This document shows positions 10,243-17,727 of a stretch of 64,000 bases of DNA, in pieces; position 1 is the stretch's first letter; every line of letters starts with the position of its first letter. This stretch comes from Hellea balneolensis DSM 19091 (GTDB lineage Bacteria; Pseudomonadota; Alphaproteobacteria; Caulobacterales; Maricaulaceae): positions 1,172,179-1,236,178 of the forward strand of contig NZ_AUAC01000002.1 of assembly GCF_000428525.1 (NCBI RefSeq), read 5' to 3'. The translations under genes were made by a program, and so were the position numbers. The notes under the pieces were generated by a model. The model was not told where the DNA came from. It ran no database searches and was given only the letters and a program-made list of their open reading frames with translations.

Positions 10243-10971
10243 TTAAAATTCAAATTGTGCGCGAGCAACAATGCCCTCGCCTTTATCGGCAGATCCATTT
10301 TCGGCATCTGCGTTGAAATAGTTAACGCCCAATCGGGTTTTACTCGTAGGCCACCAATCTGCTCCCAACGCAAATGTGTCAAGCTTGCCAGTATAAACAG
10401 CATCCTGAAGGTCAAGATTGTCATAATGCGCAATGAATGACAAAGCTCCTAAGCCTCCTTGACCAAATGGCTTGTCTACTTTCGGACGCGTAAACTTATT
10501 ACCTTTATAGCCTTTTGTTTTGGCCACGACGCCAAGCCGGCGGGAAAACCCGAAAGCATCGGTAAAAGCTGCTCTTTCATAAGTGCCGCTATGCAGTGAG
10601 GACTCTTGCTCCAACATAGAAACGGTTGTGTTGTCTTGCCCAAAAATAAAAGCCCAGTTTCCAATACCGGGTTTAAACTGAACATAGGCATCTTCGAGAA
10701 TGAGATTAAAACCATCAGATTCCGTATCTATTGTTGTCTCAACTTTATAAGACCATTTAGACCCTAGCTTTCCCGAGACCTTACCTCTCAACCGGCGGAT
10801 TTCTTCATCCCGTATTTTGCTGTCAGGGCCACTAATATCGGCAAATGCATAATCGAGCATGTGACGCCCACCAAAATCTATCGTAAAATCTTGCGCATGA
10901 CTAATTTCAGATGTTGCCAGCATTGCAGCCATAAGTGAAGCAGCCACGCTGCCTTTCAAAATATATGTCAT
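10243..10971 (-). CDS. Short OprP/OprO-like phosphate-selective porin
   Basis: The 242-residue product has a signal peptide (cleavage near SHAQ-D), aromatic-rich beta strands and a terminal Phe, as expected for an outer-membrane barrel. The first 150 residues (DFGGRHMLDYAF, EIRRLRGKVSGKL, EDAYVQFKP, SRRLGVV) resemble the N-terminal half of OprP/OprO porins. The last 70 (LGADWWP, RLGVNYF, GIVARAQFEF) resemble the C-terminal strands. Full-length relatives have roughly 380-450 residues, so the middle appears to be missing around residues 150-175 while the frame stays open. It is the first gene behind the PhoB boxes and leads into pstS. It may be a reduced barrel or a decaying gene. Confidence 0.75.
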   Translation of the reverse strand: MTYILKGSVAASLMAAMLATSEISHAQDFTIDFGGRHMLDYAFADISGPDSKIRDEEIRRLRGKVSGKLGSKWSYKVETTIDTESDGFNLILEDAYVQFKPGIGNWAFIFGQDNTTVSMLEQESSLHSGTYERAAFTDAFGFSRRLGVVAKTKGYKGNKFTRPKVDKPFGQGGLGALSFIAHYDNLDLQDAVYTGKLDTFALGADWWPTSKTRLGVNYFNADAENGSADKGEGIVARAQFEF

Positions 10972-10994
10972 CGTTCTAACGTCTTAACACGATG

Positions 10995-11008
10995 GGCCGT
11001 TTTCGGCC
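10995..11008 (-). other. 5'-leader hairpin of the porin-pst transcript
   Basis: GGCCG, four A residues and CGGCC form a perfect hairpin about 25 bases before the porin start on the minus strand. No T tract follows, so it is more likely a stabilising or regulatory leader hairpin than a terminator. Confidence 0.35.
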
Positions 11009-11034
11009 TTGGTTTTAACAACGTTTTCGAGCTC

Positions 11035-11087
11035 TCGACAGCCCTATGACAGAGTCGTTTGACAGTTTTTTACATTTTTTATGACAG
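11035..11087 (-). promoter_or_regulatory. PhoB box array upstream of porin-pstSCAB
   Basis: Read on the minus strand, CTGTCAT, AATGTAA and CTGTCAA follow each other at an exact 11-bp period with A-rich spacers. A second pair, CTGTCAT and CTGTCGA, again at 11 bp, follows slightly out of phase. This is the direct-repeat layout bound by PhoB dimers. It sits 64 bases before the porin start, so phosphate starvation should switch on porin, pstS and the rest. The MATE gene diverges from the other side, and whether PhoB affects it is unknown. Confidence 0.85.
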
Positions 11088-11162
11088 CTTTGTGACACTG
11101 ACACTTTGTTCTGCTTTTCGAATTGTCTTTATCTTTCAGGCTTTTCTCCTTAACAGGCGCAA

Positions 11163-12551
11163 ATGTCTGAGACACTGACAGATCAAATGCCGCAAAAAGC
11201 GGATTTACCGCAAACATGGTGGGGCGAAATGCGCGCTCTATTATGGATTGGCATTCCCATGGCGGCTGCACAACTCGCCCAGTTTTTTGTCTTCACCATC
11301 GACATCTTAATGATTGGCCGTATTAGCCCCGAAGACTTAGCCGCTGCCGCCATCGGAACCGTGATATATTTTGCGCTTTGGATGATTGGCTCAGGCCCAG
11401 TTATGGCCGTCTCGCCATTGGTCTCGCAAGCCCTTGGCGCCGATCAAAATGACACCAGAGATGCCCGCCGCTCTGTGCGGATGACATTGTGGATTGTCTT
11501 TATGATGACGCCCTTCATTATTGGGCTTCTTACATTTACTGAACCTCTTGCGCTTGCTTTGGGCCAAGACCCTGAAGTCTCGAAAAAAGCTGGCGTCTAT
11601 GTCTTGGCGTTAGGGCCGGGCTTGGCTTTTGCCATGGCGACAATGGCTTTGCGTAATTTCTTGGCGGCGCTTGAAAAGACAAAGATTCCCTTTGTGCTGG
11701 TCATGACGGTTACGGCCATGAATGCCTTGCTGAATTATATCTTTATTTTCGGGCACTTTGGCGCGCCGCGGCTTGAGCTTTTAGGCGCGGGCATCGCATC
11801 CTCTTTGTCCTATATTTTCGGCTTTTTACTTTTCGTACTCTATATTCGCTTAGACAAACGCGCGAATAGTTTTCAGATATTCAAGAATTTCTGGAAAGCT
11901 GATTGGACCCGATTCAAAGAGGTTATTATTTTGGGCGCGCCCATTAGCGTAACTACATGGTTTGAAGGCATGCTTTTCAATGCAGCCGTCTTAATTATGG
12001 GCGTCATTGGCGTCATGGAGCAAGCAGCCTACCAAATCGCGCTGAATGTGGCCGCTCTCGCCTTTATGTTGCCTTGGGGTATGTCAATGGCAGGGGCCGT
12101 GCGGATTGGACTCGCCAAGGGCGCAGGCGATAAACCCGCCACACGCCGCGCAGCTAGCACGACCCTCGTGGCCTCGGTTATCGCGATTATGGTTTTGGCT
12201 ATTCCAGTTGGGTTCTTCCCCGAAGTCACAGCCTCGCTTTATCTTAATTTGGAAAAAGCTGAAAATGCTGAGGTGATTGCCCTCGTTATAGGCTTTTTAC
12301 CCATCGCAACAGCGTTCATGTTTTTTGACGCGCTTCAAGTCGCGGCCAATCAACTTTTGCGGGGCCTTAAGGACGTTAATTGGCCAATGGTCTTTACAGG
12401 GATTAGCTATTGGCTCGTCGGCTTCCCCGTTGCCTATGTTCTGGCCCTCAAAACCGAGATTGGCGCCAATGGTGTCTGGTATGGCCTGATGGCAGGATTA
12501 ATCACGGCCTCTATCCTGCTCGGCGCAAGATTATGGCGGCAATTGCGCTAA
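11163..12551 (+). CDS. MATE family efflux transporter
   Basis: The 462-residue protein has about twelve hydrophobic segments in two halves and the usual MATE/NorM length. Family hallmarks include PMAAAQLAQFFVFTIDILMIG in the first helix, GPVMAVSPLVSQALGA in the second to third helix region, and MSMAGAVRIGLAKGAG in the second half. MATE proteins export cationic drugs or dyes in exchange for sodium or protons. It diverges from the pst operon across the PhoB boxes. Its 3' end overlaps the end of the convergent DUF1491 gene by four bases. Substrate cannot be read from sequence. Confidence 0.92.
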   Translation: MSETLTDQMPQKADLPQTWWGEMRALLWIGIPMAAAQLAQFFVFTIDILMIGRISPEDLAAAAIGTVIYFALWMIGSGPVMAVSPLVSQALGADQNDTRDARRSVRMTLWIVFMMTPFIIGLLTFTEPLALALGQDPEVSKKAGVYVLALGPGLAFAMATMALRNFLAALEKTKIPFVLVMTVTAMNALLNYIFIFGHFGAPRLELLGAGIASSLSYIFGFLLFVLYIRLDKRANSFQIFKNFWKADWTRFKEVIILGAPISVTTWFEGMLFNAAVLIMGVIGVMEQAAYQIALNVAALAFMLPWGMSMAGAVRIGLAKGAGDKPATRRAASTTLVASVIAIMVLAIPVGFFPEVTASLYLNLEKAENAEVIALVIGFLPIATAFMFFDALQVAANQLLRGLKDVNWPMVFTGISYWLVGFPVAYVLALKTEIGANGVWYGLMAGLITASILLGARLWRQLR

Positions 12552-12877
12552 GCGTCGATAGGCTCCGTTAGGAAATGACGCCCTTTGCGATCTTCAATTT
12601 CAATGACCCAAATATCCGGATCATCATCAACGCGGTTATTGATATAAAGATCAATTTCGGCTTCATTTTCAGGACCCTTAGGCAGCCAAACCCGCTCGCC
12701 GGCCATATTACGAATGGGACGGTATAAAGCGGCTTGGCCATCTAATAACCTAACCTTCACAAGGCAGGCGCCGGCATCCTTGTCCCCTTGCCTGACAACG
12801 GCCGCAAAAGCCCCTGCCGTTTCGGCGCGGCGGATAAGAGCGGATGTCCAAAATCCGGCTTTTAGAGTTGGCGTCAT
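12548..12877 (-). CDS. DUF1491 family protein
   Basis: This small soluble protein of 109 residues has the start LKAGFWTSALIRRAETAG and the GDKDAGACLVKV stretch seen in the DUF1491 family, which is found in alphaproteobacteria and has no assigned function. It has no signal peptide or membrane segment and is acidic toward the C terminus. It converges on the MATE gene with a four-base overlap. It lies back to back with the BcsB-like gene, with about 110 bases between the two starts. Family assignment is by recall of conserved residues. Confidence 0.75.
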   Translation of the reverse strand: MTPTLKAGFWTSALIRRAETAGAFAAVVRQGDKDAGACLVKVRLLDGQAALYRPIRNMAGERVWLPKGPENEAEIDLYINNRVDDDPDIWVIEIEDRKGRHFLTEPIDA

Positions 12878-12986
12878 AATTGCAGCATGTCCTTATAGGA
12901 GCCTATCTCAGTTCATTTAACATCAATGCCCTGTTTGGCACTTTTCTTGCTCCGCAAACCTTATGTTAAACATAAGGTCACGGACA

Positions 12987-15500
12987 ATGTCCCACAATAA
13001 TAAGAATTCCGCGCTGAAAGCGGTCATTTCAGCTCTGTTCTTAGGCGCTTTGGCTATACCTGTCACGGCAAATGCAGCCGTTCACACCCCGCAAGGCCGC
13101 AGCATTGTTTATAAAACTAGTCTCAGCAATGTTGACGGGCTTGAAGCCCGTATCTTGGATTGGCGTAATCCCAGTCTTGAATTCACCTTTGATGCCAGTG
13201 ACACAGATTGGACGGATGGCGTTGAGCTACTGCTATCAGCAGATCCTATGGGTAAAGTCAGTCGGCGCACGCCTTTAATGGTACAATTTAACAATGGAAA
13301 ACCGACGCCCGTTATTACGCGCGGCCAGGGTTTTGACGCGCGCATCAAGCTAGACCCTGCCCGCATTCGTCCGCGTAATAATAAAATCCGTTTTACCTAT
13401 GATGTTCCGGCAGGCGAAGAATGCCTATTACCGCAACATGGCGGGTGGCGATTGGATTTCAAAAACAGCCTTGTCATTATCAAAGCCCGCGCCAAAGTGC
13501 GTAATTTTGATATCCGGGAAGTAGATGCACGATTGCGCAATCCTATGACAGCCCCTAAGTCAGTCCGCATTTTGGCAAGAGGTCAGGACACGTCCAAGTT
13601 ACAGCTTCTCGCCGCTCAAGGTATCGGTCTTCGCATGACGGAGCTTCCCGAGTTTAAAACAAATTCAGGCGCAAGTTCATTTGACATCATTTTGGGCCGC
13701 CGCGATCAATTAAGCGGATGGGTTACTGATAAAAAAATCTTAAACGGAAGCGGCCCGCGCCTTCTCATTCATGAGGGCTATCCAATGAAAGTGGTCATAA
13801 CAGGCGATACAAATACTGAGGTCATGAAGACGGCAAAAGCCTTTGCGACCTACCGCTTACCTAATGCTCACCGCGAAACCACCAGCTTAGGTGAGATGGC
13901 GATGCAGCCTTATCTGGATACCCCGAATCCGCGCGTAGATGGCACTGAAAAACTCTCAAATTTCAACGAAGGTTTTTTTGAAAATAGCTGGGGGCCAAGA
14001 CCTCAAACACTAACCTTTGATGTTAGCGATCCTTCAGTCAGCTCTGGCGAACTTCTTCTTCGCTTGGCGAAGAATAAAGTTGTGTCTGAAAATTCTCGCC
14101 TATCAGTCTCGCTTAATGGAAATTCCTTGGGCTATGCGCCTCTCAATAAATCTCGCAAATCCGTTGCCTTTAAAATTCCCGAGGGTAGCCTGCAAGGCAC
14201 CGGCAATCAGCTCTCATTGACGCCTGAATTGGCCGTTAAGCCTGGAGCTGCTTGTAATTTCACCCAAGATCTTCCGGGCTTTTATTTGGGCGATGGCTCT
14301 AAATTGTCCATTAACAAAACAGCGTCTTCACCTGTGGCTGAGCTAAGCAGCTTCATGGCAACAGGCGGGCCTTTTTCTATTGAAAAAGGCGCCAATACTG
14401 TCGTCATACTTCCTTCAAAATCATTACGGGATTATAATGCTTCTCTAAAGATAATGGCAAAAATTGCCCAATCCTCCGGTCATGGCTGGACTGAAGCTAA
14501 TGTCCTTAGGGCCGCAAATTTAACGGCCATTGATAGTGATAAAAACGTTCTGATCGTCGGGCCCAACACAGCGTTGAACAGACGTATCAGAGATGCCGCG
14601 CCAAAGGGCCTTCAATCGGCGCTTAAAGGTCAGAGCCTCAGCGGAACAAGCCGCGTGGCCTCTATTGATCGGTTTGCGGCGAGCGATGTTGACGGCGCTT
14701 TAGAACTTTATGCACAGAGCCAAGCTGCCGCCAGCCGTATCCGTAATGGCGGTGTCGCCGCGCTTTATCCTTCGCCCCTTGGCACCGGTAGGGTTGTGGG
14801 CGTCATTACAAATGTCCCGGGACGATCTTTTTCAAATGTCGCCTCTCAATTGATACAGCCTACAGCCTGGAACAAGATGGAAGGCAGTGTTGCGCGTTGG
14901 GATAATAAAAAAGTCATCATGGCGCAAACTGCCATGTCTGTGCCGGGCTTCGTCTTACCAAAGACGAAAGGGACTAAAATCGGCGGATTTGAAGTCCCTA
15001 GTTTTGACTGGCCAACATTGGATAAGATTGACATAAGCGCGATAGGGGCCAAATTTAACGAGCTAAAATTCAGCGCAGCGTCTCTTTTGGGCGGGGCGAA
15101 AAAAGAGACGGTTTCAACTCAGCAAGTTGTCATAGCGCCTGAAATTTCCTCTAAGGCTAAAACTCCTGCAGTGCCGGAACTTCGCGGGTTTTCCGAAATT
15201 AAGCCAGCATCGAAACCCTCTGCGTTTAAGGCGTGGGCCGCAAATGCGAGCACGAATCTCAGTAAGGCTTGGACTAATCTGATATCCAAAGATGCCGAGC
15301 AATCCTCATATGCAAAAAGCGAAACTTGGGGCGAGAGTTTAAAGTCAAAGTTCGAAACATTCACAACCTCTGAAGCACAATCGCGCCATGAGGAAGAGCA
15401 GCTTAGCGCCCTCATCATCATGCTTATGGCCGCTGCTGCCTTTTTCTTCCTGCTTTTGGGATTGGCCAAGCCGAGCCGCGGCGCTAAGAGACGCAGATAA
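12987..15500 (+). CDS. BcsB-like periplasmic polysaccharide-synthesis protein with C-terminal anchor
   Basis: The 837-residue protein has a signal peptide (about residues 1-30, ending TANA-A), a long beta-rich periplasmic region and one C-terminal membrane helix near residues 803-828, followed by a basic tail. This is the layout of BcsB, the partner of cellulose synthase BcsA. Typical elements are an ENSWGPRP-like segment, LLRLAKNKVVSENSRLSV, and the Cys-containing stretch ending LPGFYLGDGSKL. The ATG at 12987 was chosen because the signal peptide follows it directly; another ATG lies 24 bases earlier. No bcsA, bcsZ or bcsC is nearby. A role with a distant or different glycan synthase is possible. 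Confidence 0.7.
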   Translation: MSHNNKNSALKAVISALFLGALAIPVTANAAVHTPQGRSIVYKTSLSNVDGLEARILDWRNPSLEFTFDASDTDWTDGVELLLSADPMGKVSRRTPLMVQFNNGKPTPVITRGQGFDARIKLDPARIRPRNNKIRFTYDVPAGEECLLPQHGGWRLDFKNSLVIIKARAKVRNFDIREVDARLRNPMTAPKSVRILARGQDTSKLQLLAAQGIGLRMTELPEFKTNSGASSFDIILGRRDQLSGWVTDKKILNGSGPRLLIHEGYPMKVVITGDTNTEVMKTAKAFATYRLPNAHRETTSLGEMAMQPYLDTPNPRVDGTEKLSNFNEGFFENSWGPRPQTLTFDVSDPSVSSGELLLRLAKNKVVSENSRLSVSLNGNSLGYAPLNKSRKSVAFKIPEGSLQGTGNQLSLTPELAVKPGAACNFTQDLPGFYLGDGSKLSINKTASSPVAELSSFMATGGPFSIEKGANTVVILPSKSLRDYNASLKIMAKIAQSSGHGWTEANVLRAANLTAIDSDKNVLIVGPNTALNRRIRDAAPKGLQSALKGQSLSGTSRVASIDRFAASDVDGALELYAQSQAAASRIRNGGVAALYPSPLGTGRVVGVITNVPGRSFSNVASQLIQPTAWNKMEGSVARWDNKKVIMAQTAMSVPGFVLPKTKGTKIGGFEVPSFDWPTLDKIDISAIGAKFNELKFSAASLLGGAKKETVSTQQVVIAPEISSKAKTPAVPELRGFSEIKPASKPSAFKAWAANASTNLSKAWTNLISKDAEQSSYAKSETWGESLKSKFETFTTSEAQSRHEEEQLSALIIMLMAAAAFFFLLLGLAKPSRGAKRRR

Positions 15501-15511
15501 GTCTCTTTTTT
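15486..15511 (+). terminator. Rho-independent terminator at the end of the BcsB-like gene
   Basis: AAGAGAC and GTCTCTT pair perfectly over 7 bp around the 8-base loop that holds the stop codon, and the stem runs straight into a T tract. The overlap with the stop codon is unusual but the shape is canonical. Confidence 0.75.
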
Positions 15512-15929
15512 ATGTGTGCCGCTGTCAGGACGGCCCTTCACATTATCAATTCTTGTTTTGTGTGATGCAAAGCTCAAGGCTTTCAGAGCCTTAAGGTTTA
15601 ATTTAAGAGATAAATCCTTACCCTCTTTCCCCCAAGCTATAGTGGGGCGTTCCCGCTTTTGGGCAGACAATCGCGTAGGTTTGTTAAGGCGGGACGGTGA
15701 GGTAGGGCGCGGCGGAGTTACGACCGCTGAGATGCCAACCTCTGCGACGTTCCTTTACGCGCAGATAAAATCACCGCTGCGGGAGTCGTTTCCTGTGTTT
15801 ATAGTATTCCCAGGCGTGCCTCAGGCGCGGCTCCCGCAGAATGCCCTTTATCAAGGCTTTCATGCGTTTCGCGGCTTTCGTTTAAAAAAGCCGACTCGAC
15901 CCGCAGGAGAGCTGTATCTAAAATCTTAA
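15512..15929. other. Gene-free stretch with many hairpins; candidate structured RNA
   Basis: No convincing protein gene is present in these 418 bases. Several inverted repeats are visible: CCCC/GGGG near 15630-15647, GCGG/CCGC at 15712-15727, TCTGCG/CGCAGA at 15741-15765, and a perfect 9-bp CTGCGGGAG/CTCCCGCAG at 15777-15839. A further GGCTT/AAGCC hairpin lies near 15873-15893. The density of stems resembles a stable non-coding RNA. I could not match it to 6S, tmRNA, SRP, RNase P or a riboswitch, and the strand is undecided. Confidence 0.35.
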
Positions 15930-17558
15930 TTAAGGGGCTGCACGCTCAACAGGCAGGAAGATATCAACGGTTGTTCCCTCACCTAATTGGCTGGCCACAG
16001 CGAAACGTCCGCCATGAAGTTCAGCTAGAGATTTTACAAGAGCAAAGCCTAAGCCTGTCCCGCGATCTTCAACCATAGCTGCGCTCGCGGCTTGCTGATA
16101 AGGCTGTCCCAAAGAGGCGACATCTTCTGCGCTCATACCCACGCCCTTATCCTGAACAGACAGGCTAAGCGTGTCGCCCGCAATTTTTGCCGCGACAATA
16201 ACATGGCCGCCCTTATGCGAAAACTTAATGGCATTGGATAAAAGGTTCAGCAGAATTTGGCGCAATGCTTTGCGATCAGCTTCGAGCAAGAGAGGGTCAT
16301 TATCATCAATCCCAACGCTTAACACGACCTCAGCTTGGTCTGCCGCGGGGCGGATCATTTTCACAGAAGAGCGTATAACATCCGCTGCATCAAAGTGATC
16401 ATAATGCAGCTCATATTTACCAGCTTCGACTTTGGACAAGTCAAGCACATCACCAATCAAGTCGAGCATATGCTGACCGCTATCATGTATCAGATCGGCA
16501 TATTCCGCATATTTTCCGGGCAGAGGCCCAAATAGACGCGATCGCATCATGTCTGAAAATCCAATAATTGCATTCAGAGGCGTACGTAGTTCATGACTGA
16601 CACCGGCGAAAAATAATGTCATATCATCCTTATCCTGCTGCACCGAAGCATTTGATCTTAATATCGACTCGACGCGGTTTTCTTCTGAAGTTACGTCGCG
16701 CAAATGTAGGAGAACTTCGGATGGATTTATCGGAGTGGCCACAGCGTCCAGAAAGGAGAGTGTATCCGTGTCGAAACGGGTTTGAAGTCGCTTGTTTTGC
16801 GATCTTTGCGTTAAGCGGGCTTGCGCGATTAAGTCCTCAATATTTTTCTGCGTTTCAGAGTCATGAGACATTAAAGACCCCAAAGGCATTTGAGATAACC
16901 CTTGGGCAAATCCGAATAACTGGCTAGCTTGGATATTGGATGACACAAGACGGTTATGTCCATCAAAACGTAATGCGGCGCCGTCAATGGCATTCAGCAA
17001 AGCTTCTGATTCAACAGAGAGATGCGGGGGAAGAGCGGGAGTCTCGGCTATGCTCGCGTTTTTGCTTCGCGCGGCAGCAAACATTGTTGTTATCATCAGA
17101 CCGATGGTTGCGATCAAGCCGGCCTGCTTACCCCATAAAGTTTGGGTCTCACTTGTTAGGCTTTCGGGAATATAACCTTGTTGTCCCGCATACCATAACA
17201 ACGCCGCAAAGATGGCGGCCATCACCATCGCTTCGACGACTTTTTCTTTTTCAAACAAGGCTGCCGCAGCAGGCGCACAGAGAAATAATACGGCCATCGG
17301 AATATAGGCAATGGAAATACAGGCGACTATGGCAAGAGACAACCACGCAAAGATAACGATAAGCTGCGCCCATTCCCGGCGTAAAATCGGCGAAAACAGA
17401 AGGGATATTAAAGCCGGCACAGAAGCAATCGCGGCCATTGGCCAGATCGCATTTATATCAAGCCCCTTTAAATACGCGCCTAAAAAAGCAGCCGCCAAGG
17501 CCGCAAGCCAAACGAGGCTTGGCATAATCAGGCCATTATGGCGTGATGATACGGTCAT
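15930..17558 (-). CDS. Membrane PAS-containing sensor histidine kinase, DivJ/PleC-like
   Basis: The 542-residue kinase begins with about six hydrophobic segments (residues 10-160). A PAS-like region follows (about 185-300). The HisKA domain contains GVSHELRTPLNAIIGFSD with the phosphorylated His322, and an HATPase domain follows with LLNLLSNAIKFS, DKGVGM and GTGLGFALVKSL. The stretch after the His (SRLFGPLP, YAEYADLIHDSG, DLIGDVLDLSKVEAGKYEL) is of the type found in DivJ, PleC and related alphaproteobacterial cell-cycle kinases that act on DivK-like receivers. The start at 17558 has a GGAGACAGG ribosome site; a longer frame exists without one. No response regulator is adjacent, so partner and signal are inferred only from family. 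Confidence 0.88.
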   Translation of the reverse strand: MTVSSRHNGLIMPSLVWLAALAAAFLGAYLKGLDINAIWPMAAIASVPALISLLFSPILRREWAQLIVIFAWLSLAIVACISIAYIPMAVLFLCAPAAAALFEKEKVVEAMVMAAIFAALLWYAGQQGYIPESLTSETQTLWGKQAGLIATIGLMITTMFAAARSKNASIAETPALPPHLSVESEALLNAIDGAALRFDGHNRLVSSNIQASQLFGFAQGLSQMPLGSLMSHDSETQKNIEDLIAQARLTQRSQNKRLQTRFDTDTLSFLDAVATPINPSEVLLHLRDVTSEENRVESILRSNASVQQDKDDMTLFFAGVSHELRTPLNAIIGFSDMMRSRLFGPLPGKYAEYADLIHDSGQHMLDLIGDVLDLSKVEAGKYELHYDHFDAADVIRSSVKMIRPAADQAEVVLSVGIDDNDPLLLEADRKALRQILLNLLSNAIKFSHKGGHVIVAAKIAGDTLSLSVQDKGVGMSAEDVASLGQPYQQAASAAMVEDRGTGLGFALVKSLAELHGGRFAVASQLGEGTTVDIFLPVERAAP

Positions 17559-17692
17559 CCTGTCTCCGTTTTTACAATTACTCCCCAATAAAGCTTCATT
17601 CGCAACGCAAAGCGAGGCTTTTCCCCTCAAAAACGCGTTTAAGGCGATAATACACCTCATGCTTATCCAAAGTTATTGGACGTACTCTCAAG

Positions 17693-17721
17693 AAAAAACC
17701 CCGCTGAAACAACGGGGTTTT
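17693..17721 (-). terminator. Terminator after the M13 peptidase gene
   Basis: On the minus strand CCCCG and CGGGG pair around a 9-base loop and are followed by six T residues. It lies just past the stop of the M13 peptidase gene. The other strand also ends in T residues, so it could act both ways. Confidence 0.75.
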
Positions 17722-17727
17722 CAGACT

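Noticed and set aside
15720..15770. Possible 6S RNA or TPP riboswitch suggested by CTGAGATG
   Set aside because: The short match is not supported by the remaining conserved parts (no 6S closing stem partner, no TPP core elements), so no family name was given.
15516..15929. 137-codon open frame in the intergenic stretch after the BcsB-like gene
   Set aside because: No ribosome site, no known motif, and several hairpins run through it; the sequence looks non-coding.
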